Assembly (NCBI GenBank): GCA_043743335.1
Contig: JAYTWR010000199.1
Span: 1-64,000 of the forward strand
DNA: 64,000 bases
Direction of reading: 5' to 3'
Source of the DNA: UBA5216 sp043743335
GTDB lineage: Bacteria > Pseudomonadota > Gammaproteobacteria > Burkholderiales > SG8-41
Both the position numbers and the translations under genes were made by a program. Below the pieces are notes generated by a model. The model did no database searches. It was not told the DNA's origin and saw nothing but the letters and a program-made list of their open reading frames with translations. Each line of letters starts with the position of its first letter. Position 1 is the stretch's first letter. Shown here in pieces: positions 15,886 to 25,059 of this stretch.

Positions 15886-16389
15886 GTGCCCAAACTCTCC
15901 ATTCTGCTGTACCCCGATCCGCGTCTGCACACCGTTGCCCAGCCTGTGCAGCAGGTAACTGACGAAATTCGTAATTTAATCAAAGACATGGCTGAAACCA
16001 TGTATGCGGCACCGGGTGTTGGTCTTGCCGCAACACAGGTCGATGTGCACCAGCGCATCATCGTCTATGACACCGCTGCCGCGCGCGACCGTTTGCGCGT
16101 CTTGATCAACCCTGAAATCCTTGAGGCCAGCGGCGTCGCCGATTGCGACGAAGGTTGCCTATCGGTGCCGAACATTTACGAAAAGACCCAACGCGCCCAG
16201 CATGTTCGCATCCGCGCGCTGGACGCCGACGGCGCGGCCTTCGAGCATACTGCCGACGGGCTCGAGGCCGTGTGCATCCAGCACGAAATGGATCACCTAG
16301 AAGGCAAGGTTTTCGTCGAAAGGCTGTCGCGGCTCAAGCAGCAGCGCATCATCGCCAAGCTGAAAAAGCGCCAGCGCGACGGCAAATAA
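15886..16389 (+). CDS. def: Peptide deformylase
   Basis: A 167-residue iron/zinc enzyme that removes the formyl group from new proteins. All three motifs are intact: GVGLAATQVD (about residues 44-53), EGCLSVPN (about 89-96) and HEMDH (about 130-134), which supply Cys and two His metal ligands and the catalytic Glu. It starts with GTG (PKLSILLYPDPRLHTVAQPV follows), with only a weak ribosome site. It heads the def-fmt-rsmB run; fmt makes the substrate group that def removes. Confidence 0.96.
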   Translation: MPKLSILLYPDPRLHTVAQPVQQVTDEIRNLIKDMAETMYAAPGVGLAATQVDVHQRIIVYDTAAARDRLRVLINPEILEASGVADCDEGCLSVPNIYEKTQRAQHVRIRALDADGAAFEHTADGLEAVCIQHEMDHLEGKVFVERLSRLKQQRIIAKLKKRQRDGK

Positions 16390-16399
16390 CAGCCAGCAC

Positions 16400-16418
16400 T
16401 TACGCCCTGTCGGCGTAA
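16400..16418 (+). terminator. Hairpin after def
   Basis: A 7-bp stem TTACGCC/GGCGTAA with a five-base loop. A T-rich stretch begins about 15 bases later within an IHF-like repeat. This is a weak or partial terminator, as fmt follows on the same strand. Confidence 0.4.
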
Positions 16419-16424
16419 ATTACA

Positions 16425-16437
16425 TAACTAATTGTTT
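16425..16437 (-). repeat. IHF-like AT-rich dispersed repeat, copy 6 (one mismatch)
   Basis: The complement reads AAACAATTAGTTA. It lies in the space between def and fmt, followed by TTTAAAGAGTTTTTAA. Confidence 0.5.
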
Positions 16438-16489
16438 TTAAAGAGTTTTTAATGATAAGGCGCACCTTGCCTGGTGTCACCCTAGTGCC

Positions 16490-17416
16490 ATGCGGCTGAT
16501 TTTCGCAGGCACACCCACTTTCGCCGCCGTCGCGCTGCAAGCGTTGATTGCCGCCGGACACGATATTGCGTTAGTGCTTACGCAGCCCGACCGTCCCGCC
16601 GGACGCGGCCTCAAACCCGCCGCCTCTGACGTAAAAAAACTTGCTCAAAATCAACAGCTTACCGTTGAGCAACCGCTCACATTAAAAACGGACACCGCGC
16701 GCAATCTGATCGCAGCAGCCGCTGCCGACGCGATGATCGTCGCGGCCTATGGGCTCATTTTGCCCAAGGCCCTTTTGGCGATTCCGCGTCTGGGCTGCCT
16801 GAATATTCACGCCTCTTTGCTGCCGCGCTGGCGCGGTGCCGCGCCCATCCAGCGTGCCATTCTGGCGGGTGACACTGAAACCGGCATTACGATTATGCAA
16901 ATGGACGAAGGCTTGGATACCGGGGCCATGCTGGCTAAGCGCGCTATCCCCATCGGCGAAGCTGAAACCGCCGGTGAGTTGCACGACCGGCTGGCAGCGC
17001 TGGGCGGTGAACTCATCGCCGACGTGCTGCGCGTGCTGCCGCCCGCCGCGCCACAAGAGGCCGCGCAAGCCTGCTACGCCGCCAAAATCCTCAAAGACGA
17101 GGCGGTCATCCACTGGGATGCCTCGGCCAGCGAAATCGCGCGTCAGGTGCGCGCCTATAACCCATTCCCCGGTGCCGTTACCGCACTGGGGGCCGAGCGC
17201 ATCAAACTTTGGCGCGCTGAAAGCGTGGACCATTTACCGGGCGAACCCGGCACGGTATGCCGCAGCGCGCCAGGTGAACTTATCATCGCCTGCGGCCTAG
17301 GCGCACTGAAAGTGCTGGAGTTGCAACGCGCGGGCGGCAAACGTCTGGCAACCGGCGTATTCCTCAAGGGGTTCCCGCTCGCACGCGGCGCAGGCTTCAC
17401 CAAGCCGTCGGACTAA
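16490..17416 (+). CDS. fmt: Methionyl-tRNA formyltransferase
   Basis: A 308-residue enzyme that formylates initiator Met-tRNA using 10-formyl-tetrahydrofolate. The N-terminal domain has MRLIFAGTPTFAAVALQALI, LTQPDRPAGRG and the catalytic NIHASLLPRWRGAAPIQRA (about residues 104-122), with ITIMQMDEGLDTGAML after it. The C-terminal domain (about 205-308) is the tRNA-binding barrel. It is translationally coupled to rsmB by a TAATG overlap. Confidence 0.96.
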   Translation: MRLIFAGTPTFAAVALQALIAAGHDIALVLTQPDRPAGRGLKPAASDVKKLAQNQQLTVEQPLTLKTDTARNLIAAAAADAMIVAAYGLILPKALLAIPRLGCLNIHASLLPRWRGAAPIQRAILAGDTETGITIMQMDEGLDTGAMLAKRAIPIGEAETAGELHDRLAALGGELIADVLRVLPPAAPQEAAQACYAAKILKDEAVIHWDASASEIARQVRAYNPFPGAVTALGAERIKLWRAESVDHLPGEPGTVCRSAPGELIIACGLGALKVLELQRAGGKRLATGVFLKGFPLARGAGFTKPSD

Positions 17417-18729
17417 TGCACGACGCTCAACGCCTCGCCGTCGGTGTGCTGGAACGCGTGCAAACCGGTCGCAATCTCGACACCGAACTGGCCGCCGCTT
17501 GGCGGCAATTGCCCGCCGGGCAACCGCAACTGCGCGCGCTAGTACAAGACCTTTGCTACGGGGTGCTGCGGCATCGCGGCGCACTAGACGCCATGCTCGC
17601 GCCGCTGTTGTCAAAGCCCTTGCGCGACGAATCATTGCGCCAATTGCTGCGCATCGGCCTGTATCAATTGCAACACACCCACGCCGCCCCGTACGCGGTG
17701 GTGGATCAGGCCGTGCAGGCGTGCATTGCGCTGCGCGCGCCGGCAGCCAAAGGCTTGGTCAACGCCGTACTGCGCAGCTACTTGCGGCGCAAGGCGGAAT
17801 TGCAGGCAGCAAGCCTTGCCGGCGACGAAGGCCGCTATTCGTTTCCGCCCTGGTGGATTCAAAAAATCCGCACGCAGCATGCGCACCTCGATACACAACA
17901 ATTCGATGACTTTCTACGGGCGGCCAACGAACATGCGCCGCTCACGCTGCGGGTCAACGTGCGACGCACCACGCGCGCAGCGTATCTCGCGCGTCTCGCG
18001 GCTGAAGGCATACCCGCCACCGCGCTCGAACACGACGCCGTCGTACTGGGAAAACCCATGCCCGTGCAGCAACTGCCGGGTTTTGATGAAGGCCAAGTGT
18101 CCGTGCAGGACGCCTCCGCGCAGCGCGCTGCGCACCTGCTCGACGTCCACGCGGGCATGCGGGTGCTAGACGCCTGCGCCGCGCCCGGCGGCAAGACGGC
18201 GCATCTGCTTGAGCTCGCGGATATCACGCTCACTGCGCTGGATAATGACGCATCGCGCATCACGCGCGTTCAGGCCAACCTGCGGCGTCTCGGTTTGACC
18301 GCGAATGTGCTGACCGGTGACGCCGCCGATCCGGCATCGTGGTGGGACGGCATGCCGTTTGACCGCATTCTCGCCGACGTGCCGTGCTCCGCATCGGGTG
18401 TCACGCGGCGCCATCCCGATATCAAATGGTCGCGGCGCGAATCCGACATCGCACCGTTCGCCGCGCGCCAGGCGGCGATTGCCGACGCGCTGTGGCGGCT
18501 GCTTGCCGCTGGTGGTAAATTCCTGTATGTGACGTGTTCTGTGTTCAGGGAAGAAAATCAATGGCAAGTCGAGCGCTTTATCGGACGTCACGCCGACGCC
18601 CAATGGTTGCCGCTGCCGCTGCCGTTGCTGACCTCTCCCGCCGATGAAATTGCTGCCGCACAAGCGGGTCAGATACTGCCGGATGCCGTTCACGATGGGT
18701 TTTACTACGCGCTGCTGCAAAAAACTTAA
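17416..18729 (+). CDS. rsmB: 16S rRNA (cytosine967-C5)-methyltransferase
   Basis: A 437-residue protein. Residues 1-140 are the NusB-like RNA-binding domain (LAVGVLERVQTGRNLDTELA) and the rest is an m5C methyltransferase: VLDACAAPGGKTAHLLEL binds SAM, DVPCSASGVTRRHPDIKW is motif IV and VTCSVFREEN is motif VI, with the two catalytic cysteines. It starts on the last base of the fmt stop. The family RsmB/Fmu modifies C967 of 16S rRNA. Confidence 0.95.
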   Translation: MHDAQRLAVGVLERVQTGRNLDTELAAAWRQLPAGQPQLRALVQDLCYGVLRHRGALDAMLAPLLSKPLRDESLRQLLRIGLYQLQHTHAAPYAVVDQAVQACIALRAPAAKGLVNAVLRSYLRRKAELQAASLAGDEGRYSFPPWWIQKIRTQHAHLDTQQFDDFLRAANEHAPLTLRVNVRRTTRAAYLARLAAEGIPATALEHDAVVLGKPMPVQQLPGFDEGQVSVQDASAQRAAHLLDVHAGMRVLDACAAPGGKTAHLLELADITLTALDNDASRITRVQANLRRLGLTANVLTGDAADPASWWDGMPFDRILADVPCSASGVTRRHPDIKWSRRESDIAPFAARQAAIADALWRLLAAGGKFLYVTCSVFREENQWQVERFIGRHADAQWLPLPLPLLTSPADEIAAAQAGQILPDAVHDGFYYALLQKT

Positions 18730-19285
18730 CCTGGCATGGCTGCCGGTGCTGCGGCTATGGGCCGTGTGCGTTGCAGTGGTATGCCTGTGCGCCGGGGTGG
18801 TTCACGCCGACGGTATTGAGGTACGCAAAGCTTCAGTCAGCGCCGCCGAAGAGGGCTACGTGCTCGAAGCCGAGATCGACATTAAGCTCACCCCGGCGCT
18901 CGATGATGCGTTACACAAGGGCGTGCCGCTCTACTTTGTACTGGAGTTCGAGCTCATCCGCGCGCGCTGGTATTGGACCAACGAAAAGCTCGCGGTCCTC
19001 AGCCAACAGCAGCGCCTGACCTACAACACGCTCACGCGCCAGTATCGTGTTGGCGTCGGGCCGCTCTACCAGAATTTTTCCAGTTTGGCGGAAGCGCTAA
19101 ATTACATGAGCCGTGTGCGCCGCCGCCAGGACATCGAACCCGGTGCGCTGCGCAAAGACACCGCCTACGCCGCCATGCTGCGGCTGCGCTTCGATACCAC
19201 GCAGTTGCCCAAGCCGTTTCAGTTGCACACCGGGCGCGACTGGAACGTGAGCTCCGACTGGTATCGCTGGACGGTGACGCCATGA
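18695..19285 (+). CDS. DUF4390 secreted protein
   Basis: About 196 residues with an N-terminal hydrophobic segment (WLPVLRLWAVCVAVVCLCAG) ending at VVHADGIEVR, followed by a beta-rich domain with FVLEFELIRARWYWTNEKLA and HTGRDWNVSSDWYRW near the end. DUF4390 genes typically sit between rsmB and the NtrY-like kinase in Betaproteobacteria, as here. Function is unknown. The start is uncertain: ATG at 18683 or 18695, both inside the end of rsmB, since there is no ATG in frame after its stop. The stop overlaps the kinase start (ATGA). Confidence 0.8.
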   Translation: MGFTTRCCKKLNLAWLPVLRLWAVCVAVVCLCAGVVHADGIEVRKASVSAAEEGYVLEAEIDIKLTPALDDALHKGVPLYFVLEFELIRARWYWTNEKLAVLSQQQRLTYNTLTRQYRVGVGPLYQNFSSLAEALNYMSRVRRRQDIEPGALRKDTAYAAMLRLRFDTTQLPKPFQLHTGRDWNVSSDWYRWTVTP

Positions 19286-21522
19286 TGCAAGCCGCCTCCG
19301 CCCCGCTGGGTGCCGCCCCACCCTCCAAGCGACGGCGCTACGCCATCGTGCTGCTGGTGGGCTTAGGCGCGGTGGGATTGTTTCTGCTCGCCACCGCCAG
19401 CGCCAGCACCGCGCTGCTGGCCGAACATTATCAAGCGCTTTTGATCGTTAACGGCGCTATCGCCGCCTTGCTCGCCGCGCTGGTGATACGCCAGTTAATG
19501 ATGCTGCGGCGACGTCTGAAGGCCGGCATGTTCGGTGCCAAGCTCACACTGCGGCTGGTGCTGCTGCTGTCGATGATGGCCATCGTGCCCGGCGTATTGC
19601 TGTACGGCATGTCGATGCAGTATTTGGGCCGCAGCATTGAATCTTGGTTCGATGTCAAAGTGGACAAGGCGCTGGAAGGCGGATTGAAGCTCAGTCAGGA
19701 TGTGCTCGACAACCTGTTGAAAGACCTCAAAGGCAAGGCCACCGCGATGGCCTTGCAACTGACCACGCGCCCGGCGGCCGAGCATGCCTTAGTGCTCAAC
19801 ACCCTGCGCGAGCAGGCCGGTGCGCACGAGGCCACGCTTTACACCGTGCGCGGTAAAGTGATTGCCACCGCTGGCGGCACGAGCGCCAGCGTGGTGCCGG
19901 AGGCACCGCCAGCCGAAGCCCTGCGCCTGCTGCGCACGCAGCAAACGTACGCCGTGGCCGATGCCACACCGGATCGTGGCCTGTTGCTGCGCGTGGTCAC
20001 GCCGGTCAATCTGCTGTCGCTGGCGGACGAGGGGCGCGCCCTGCAGCTCATTTACATCGTGCCGCAGCGCTTGGCGCAAAACGCCGAGACGGTGCAGTCG
20101 GGTTACCGCGAATATCAGGAACTGGTGGTCGGGCGGCTCGGCTTGAAGCGGCTCTATGGTCTTACGCTGACGCTAACGCTGCTGCTCGCGCTGCTAGCGG
20201 CGCTGGCGGCAGCCATTTATTTGTCAGAGGAACTCTCTGCACCGCTGAATGCCTTGGTCGAAGGCACGCGTGCCGTGGCGCAGGGTGATTTCAGCCGCCG
20301 CGCGGCGGTGGCCAGCCGCGATGAGCTCGGCCAATTGACACAATCCTTCAACAGCATGACGCACCAGCTCGAAGACGCGCGCAGCGAGGCTGAGCGCAAC
20401 CAGGCCGCTGTCAACAAATCCAAGGTGTTTCTGGAAAGCATTCTGGCTCACTTGTCAGCCGGCGTGCTGGTGTTCGACGACACACTCACGCTGCAAAGCG
20501 CCAACCCCAGCGCCACGGCAATCCTTGGGCTGCAAAGCAACGCCCTGCTCAATCTTAAGGCTGCACAGTGGGGCAGCATCGATGAAACCCTGCGCGTGCT
20601 GAGTCTGGAAATTCAGGCGGGCTTTGCCGAAGCGGCGGGTGAAGAATGGGAACGGCAGGTCGTGCGCACGCTACCTACCGGTGAACAACAACTACTGCTG
20701 CGCGGCAAACCCTTGCCCCAAGGTATTGGTGGTATCGGTAACGCTGCTGCCAATGCGGGCTGCGTGGTGGTGTTCGACGACGTGACCGACGTGTTGCAGG
20801 CGCAACGCGATGCGGCATGGGCCGAAGTCGCGCGGCGCCTCGCGCATGAAATCAAAAACCCGCTGACGCCCATTCAATTATCCGCCGAACGCCTACAGAT
20901 GAAGCTCGCGTCCAAGTTAGATGAAAACGATGCCAGCATGCTGGGCCGGTCAACGCAGACCATCGTCAATCAGGTGGCGGCGTTAAAACGCATGGTGGAT
21001 GCGTTTAGCCAGTATGCGCGCGCGCCCGATCCCTCGATGCGCGAACTCGATCTGAATTCACTGGTGCATGAAGTGCTCACGCTTTATGAATCATCGCTGG
21101 GTTCCAGCATCAGGCTCGACCTAGCACACGCGTTGCCGCTGATTGTGGGCGACGCCGCGCAACTGCGGCAGGTCATCCACAACCTGCTGCAAAACGCGCA
21201 GGATGCCTTGGGTACCGCAAGTGACACCCCCGAACCGCGCATCACCGTCACCAGCGCAACGGGCGACGGGTCAATCCGCTTTAGCGTCACCGACAACGGC
21301 AGCGGCTTTCCTGAACACTTGATGCGGCGCGCCTTTGAGCCGTATGTCACCACCAAGAAAAAGGGCACGGGCCTTGGTTTGGTGATCGTCAAAAAAATTA
21401 TCGAAGAGCACGGCGGCCAGGTGGCCATCAGCAATGTCGAGCCGCACGGCGCGCGCGTGCTGATCACACTGCCGGTGCCGGCGTCCGCGCTGCGCTCTGT
21501 GCGCCAACGCACGGCGGCTTGA
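19282..21522 (+). CDS. NtrY-like sensor histidine kinase
   Basis: A 746-residue membrane kinase. Two N-terminal helices (about 20-65), a third near 85-105, a periplasmic-type loop and a further helix near 300 precede a HAMP region (LSAPLNALVEGTRAVAQGDF). A PAS domain (about 390-500: LAHLSAGVLVFDDTLTLQSA) leads to the H box LAHEIKNPLTPIQLSAERL, the N box HNLLQNAQDALG and the G boxes TDNGSGFPEH and GTGLGLVIVKKIIEEHGG. Family members respond to nitrogen or redox signals. The response regulator gene follows 105 bases later. The start overlaps the DUF4390 stop. Confidence 0.9.
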   Translation: MMQAASAPLGAAPPSKRRRYAIVLLVGLGAVGLFLLATASASTALLAEHYQALLIVNGAIAALLAALVIRQLMMLRRRLKAGMFGAKLTLRLVLLLSMMAIVPGVLLYGMSMQYLGRSIESWFDVKVDKALEGGLKLSQDVLDNLLKDLKGKATAMALQLTTRPAAEHALVLNTLREQAGAHEATLYTVRGKVIATAGGTSASVVPEAPPAEALRLLRTQQTYAVADATPDRGLLLRVVTPVNLLSLADEGRALQLIYIVPQRLAQNAETVQSGYREYQELVVGRLGLKRLYGLTLTLTLLLALLAALAAAIYLSEELSAPLNALVEGTRAVAQGDFSRRAAVASRDELGQLTQSFNSMTHQLEDARSEAERNQAAVNKSKVFLESILAHLSAGVLVFDDTLTLQSANPSATAILGLQSNALLNLKAAQWGSIDETLRVLSLEIQAGFAEAAGEEWERQVVRTLPTGEQQLLLRGKPLPQGIGGIGNAAANAGCVVVFDDVTDVLQAQRDAAWAEVARRLAHEIKNPLTPIQLSAERLQMKLASKLDENDASMLGRSTQTIVNQVAALKRMVDAFSQYARAPDPSMRELDLNSLVHEVLTLYESSLGSSIRLDLAHALPLIVGDAAQLRQVIHNLLQNAQDALGTASDTPEPRITVTSATGDGSIRFSVTDNGSGFPEHLMRRAFEPYVTTKKKGTGLGLVIVKKIIEEHGGQVAISNVEPHGARVLITLPVPASALRSVRQRTAA

Positions 21523-21555
21523 GAACACACAGGGCCTCCACGCATAAAAATAACG

Positions 21556-21568
21556 TAACTAATTGATT
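21556..21568 (-). repeat. IHF-like AT-rich dispersed repeat, copy 7
   Basis: The complement is AATCAATTAGTTA, an exact consensus match. It lies between the NtrY-like and NtrX-like genes in an AT-rich stretch running to 21590. Confidence 0.6.
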
Positions 21569-21627
21569 TTATTTAATTTAATTTTATACTTGTGCCCACA
21601 CAATAAAACCACAGAAGGTGGCCGGTC

Positions 21628-22878
21628 ATGCAACACATACTGGTTGTAGACGACGAAATCGGAATCCGTGAGCTGTTGTCGGAAATTCTCTCCGACGAAG
21701 GCTACAAGATCGACCTCGCGCAAAACGCCACCGAGGCGCGCGCGCGGCGGCAAGAGGCGCGCCCAGATCTGGTATTGCTCGATATCTGGATGCCCGACAC
21801 CGACGGCATCACCTTGCTCAAAGAATGGGCCAGCAGCGGCTTGCTGACCATGCCGGTGGTGATGATGTCCGGCCACGGCACCATTGACACTGCGGTTGAG
21901 GCCACCCGCATCGGCGCCTACGACTTCCTGGAAAAACCCATCGCGTTGCAAAAACTGCTGGCGACCGTGGGCCGCGCGTTAAAGCATGGTGCTGCGCAAC
22001 CTCAACCCGGCGCGTCACTCGCAGCACTGGGCCGCTCGCCGCTGATTACCGATTTAAAACAGCGGCTGGAGCGCATTGCTGCCATGCGCACGCCGGTAGT
22101 GTTGGTGGGTGAGCCGGGTTGCGGCGTTGAAGTCTGCGCACGCATGCTGCACACGCGCAACACGCCGTGGATCACGCCGGAAACCAACGCACAACTCGCC
22201 GATCAGCCGATTGAAATTTTGAATCAGGCGCGCGACGGCACGCTGTTCGTGCACGATGTTGCTGGCCTTTCCCGCACAGAGCAAAAAGGCATGCTGCTGC
22301 TGCTCACCAAAGTAGCGCGCTACAACACGCGCGTGGTGTGCGGTGCCTCGCGTCCGCTGGCGGGCGTGGCCGCCGGCGGTGAGTTTGACGCCAAGCTTTA
22401 CGAGTTGCTGTCGGCGATGACTATCACCGTGCCCAGCCTGCGCCAGCACCGCGAAGACATCCCCGAAGTCGCCGGGTTGATTTTGACGCGCATGATCGAG
22501 GCCAAGGAAATTCCCGCGCGCCAGTTTTCCACCGCCGCGCTGAACCTGCTGCGTAACTTTGATTGGCCGGGCAACGTCACCCAGCTCGAAAGCGTGGTGC
22601 GCACGCTGGCGCAAACCGCACACACCGACGAAATCAGCGCCGACGATGTGGCGCGCGCCCTGCCCGAACCCGTCGCTGAACCGGCGCAACAAGTGCTGGC
22701 GTTCGACCAGCCACTGCGCGAGGCGCGTGATGCGTTTGAGCGCGCCTACTTCGAATACCACCTCGGCAAAGAAGGCGGCAACATCAGCCGCGTGGCGGAA
22801 ATCGTCGGCTTGGAGCGCACACACCTCTATCGCAAGCTGAAGCAACTGGGGGTTAAGCTAGCGCGGCGGGAGGAGTAG
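21628..22878 (+). CDS. NtrX-like response regulator with degenerate AAA+ domain
   Basis: A 416-residue protein. The receiver domain (1-120) is complete: VVDDE, phospho-acceptor Asp52 in LLDIWMPD, and a KP at 104. The central region is related to sigma-54 activator AAA+ domains but the Walker A is GEPGCGVE (161-168), with Val where Lys is required. The Walker B equivalent is FVHDVAG, and no GAFTGA loop is present. ATP-driven sigma-54 activation is therefore unlikely. A Fis-type HTH closes the protein (GGNISRVAEIVGLERTHLYR). It should act as an ordinary DNA-binding regulator downstream of the NtrY-like kinase. A GGTGG-type ribosome site precedes the ATG. Confidence 0.88.
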   Translation: MQHILVVDDEIGIRELLSEILSDEGYKIDLAQNATEARARRQEARPDLVLLDIWMPDTDGITLLKEWASSGLLTMPVVMMSGHGTIDTAVEATRIGAYDFLEKPIALQKLLATVGRALKHGAAQPQPGASLAALGRSPLITDLKQRLERIAAMRTPVVLVGEPGCGVEVCARMLHTRNTPWITPETNAQLADQPIEILNQARDGTLFVHDVAGLSRTEQKGMLLLLTKVARYNTRVVCGASRPLAGVAAGGEFDAKLYELLSAMTITVPSLRQHREDIPEVAGLILTRMIEAKEIPARQFSTAALNLLRNFDWPGNVTQLESVVRTLAQTAHTDEISADDVARALPEPVAEPAQQVLAFDQPLREARDAFERAYFEYHLGKEGGNISRVAEIVGLERTHLYRKLKQLGVKLARREE

Positions 22879-23014
22879 CAGCATTCCACTGCGGCGATCC
22901 TCACCGCAACGCAGCGCAGCGCAACGGAGCAGTCGCCCGCACCCGCCCGCAGCGCTATAATCGCGCTTCCCTCTGTCGCCCCTTCGTATCTTGTAGCTTG
23001 GTAAATCAGCCGCG

Positions 23015-25024
23015 ATGACATCCCCTAACGATTTGGCCAACGCGATCCGCGCGCTTGCGATGGACGCCGTACAGCAGGCCAATTCCGGCCATCCGGGCAT
23101 GCCGATGGGCATGGCGGAGATCGCACAAGCCTTATGGATCAATCACTTACGTCATAACCCAGCCAACCCGGGCTGGGCTAATCGTGATCGCTTTGTGCTC
23201 TCGAACGGCCACGGCTCAATGCTGCTGTATGCGCTGCTGCATCTGTCGGGCTACGATTTGCCGATGGCGGAGCTGAAAAAATTCCGCCAATTGCATTCCA
23301 AAACGCCGGGCCACCCGGAGCACGGCCTGACGCCGGGCGTGGAAACCACCACCGGCCCGCTGGGCCAAGGCTTGGCCAATGCGGTGGGCATGGCGTTGGC
23401 CGAGCGCCTGCTGGCGGCGGAATTTAACCGCGACGGCCATGCGGTGATCGATCACCGCACCTATGTGTTTCTGGGTGACGGCTGCCTGATGGAAGGCGTG
23501 TCGCACGAGGTGTGCTCGCTCGCGGGCACGCTGGGGCTGAACAAGCTGATTGCGCTGTACGACGATAACGGCATTTCCATTGACTCCGAAAAAGCCAAAT
23601 TAAATCAATGGTTTACTGATAACACACCGCAGCGCTTTGAGGCCTACGGCTGGCGTGTGATACGTAACGTCGATGGGCATAACGTGGCTGCGGTGGATGC
23701 CGCAATCAATGAAGCGCAGTCGGCGAGCGACAAACCCACACTGATTTGCTGCAAAACCGTCATCGGCAAAGGCGCGCCGAAAAAAGCCAACACGGGCGGC
23801 GCGCACGGCGCGCCTTTGGGGGCGGAAGAAATTGCCGCCACGCGAGCGGCGATTGGCTGGAGCCATGCACCCTTTGAGATTCCCGCCGCCGTATATGCCG
23901 GCTGGGATGCGCGCGCGCGCGGCGCTCAAGCGGAATCTGCTTGGCATGAAACATTCGCCGCCTACGCCAAACAACATCCCGATTTGGCCGCGCAACTCAA
24001 GCGCCGCTTGTCAGGCGAGCTGCCTGCGGCGTGGAAAGATCACGCCGCCAAGGTGTTGCAGCAAGTCAATGAAAAAGCGGAAACCATCGCCACGCGCAAG
24101 GCCTCGCAAAACGCCATCGAAGCGCTGGCACCGGTATTGCCGGAACTCGTGGGCGGCTCGGCCGATCTGGCCGGCTCTAACCTCACGTGGTGGTCGGGCT
24201 CCAAGGCGGTGGGGGCTACGGGCGGCGGCAATTACGTCTACTTCGGCGTGCGCGAATTCGGCATGTCGGCCATCGCCAACGGTATGGCGCTGTATGGCGG
24301 GTTTATCCCGTATGTGGCGACCTTTCTGACTTTTGCGGATTACGCACGCAACGCCTTGCGCATGGCCGCGCTGATGAAGCAGCGCGTGGTGTTTGTGTAT
24401 ACGCACGATTCCATCGGTCTGGGCGAAGACGGCCCCACGCATCAGCCGGTGGAGCATGCCGCGACGCTACGCTTGTTGCCGAATATGGATGTGTGGCGGC
24501 CGTGCGATACGGTGGAATCCGCCGTGGCCTGGCAAGCGGCCATCGAGCGCCGCGACGGGCCCACCAGCCTGTTGTTCTCGCGGCAAAACCTGCCGTTCCA
24601 GAAGCGCAGCGCGCAGCAGTTGGCCCATGTCGCGCGCGGCGGCTATGTGTTGTCCGACGCCGCCAACCCGAAGGCGATTATTATTGCCACCGGCTCGGAA
24701 GTCGCGTTGGCGATGGCGGCGCAAAAACTGCTCGCGGCGGAAAATATCCCCGTGCGCGTAGTGTCGATGCCCTCGACCAGCGTGTTCGACCGGCAGGACG
24801 CAACCTATCGCGCTGGTGTGTTACCCAGCGCTGACAACGGCGGCCCGGTGCGCATTGCGGTCGAAGCGGGCGTCGCCGATTTCTGGCGCAAGTACGTGGG
24901 CATCAAAGGCACCGTGGTGGGCATGAACAGCTACGGCGAATCGGCCCCCGCCACCGAGTTGTTTGCCTATTTTGGTTTTACGGCTGAGAGCATCGCCGCC
25001 ACCGTCAAGAACGCATTGCAGTAA
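23015..25024 (+). CDS. tkt: Transketolase
   Basis: A 669-residue thiamine-diphosphate enzyme. The N-terminal domain has QANSGHPGMPMGMAEIAQAL, GHPEHGLTPGVETTTGPLGQ and the ThDP motif GDGCLMEGVSHEV. The pyrimidine-binding domain has YVATFLTFADYARNALRMAA and THDSIGLGEDGPTHQPVEH. It exchanges two-carbon units in the pentose phosphate and Calvin pathways. It is the first gene of a same-strand run tkt-gap-pgk-pyk-fba. The stop codon TAA is part of an IHF-like repeat. Confidence 0.96.
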   Translation: MTSPNDLANAIRALAMDAVQQANSGHPGMPMGMAEIAQALWINHLRHNPANPGWANRDRFVLSNGHGSMLLYALLHLSGYDLPMAELKKFRQLHSKTPGHPEHGLTPGVETTTGPLGQGLANAVGMALAERLLAAEFNRDGHAVIDHRTYVFLGDGCLMEGVSHEVCSLAGTLGLNKLIALYDDNGISIDSEKAKLNQWFTDNTPQRFEAYGWRVIRNVDGHNVAAVDAAINEAQSASDKPTLICCKTVIGKGAPKKANTGGAHGAPLGAEEIAATRAAIGWSHAPFEIPAAVYAGWDARARGAQAESAWHETFAAYAKQHPDLAAQLKRRLSGELPAAWKDHAAKVLQQVNEKAETIATRKASQNAIEALAPVLPELVGGSADLAGSNLTWWSGSKAVGATGGGNYVYFGVREFGMSAIANGMALYGGFIPYVATFLTFADYARNALRMAALMKQRVVFVYTHDSIGLGEDGPTHQPVEHAATLRLLPNMDVWRPCDTVESAVAWQAAIERRDGPTSLLFSRQNLPFQKRSAQQLAHVARGGYVLSDAANPKAIIIATGSEVALAMAAQKLLAAENIPVRVVSMPSTSVFDRQDATYRAGVLPSADNGGPVRIAVEAGVADFWRKYVGIKGTVVGMNSYGESAPATELFAYFGFTAESIAATVKNALQ

Positions 25025-25034
25025 CTACTTGATT
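25022..25034 (-). repeat. IHF-like AT-rich dispersed repeat, copy 8
   Basis: The complement is AATCAAGTAGTTA, an exact match. It starts with the tkt stop codon and continues ATTGAATAATTTGGAG into the ribosome site of gap. Confidence 0.6.
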
Positions 25035-25059
25035 TTATTGAATAATTTGGAGATTTTTG

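Noticed and set aside
16682..17233. A 183-codon minus-strand frame opposite fmt
   Set aside because: It is antisense to a gene with all fmt motifs, with no ribosome site or homology.
18973..19281. A longer start for the NtrY-like kinase
   Set aside because: The extra 103 residues are antiphase to the DUF4390 gene; ATG 19282 overlaps its stop and precedes the first membrane helix.
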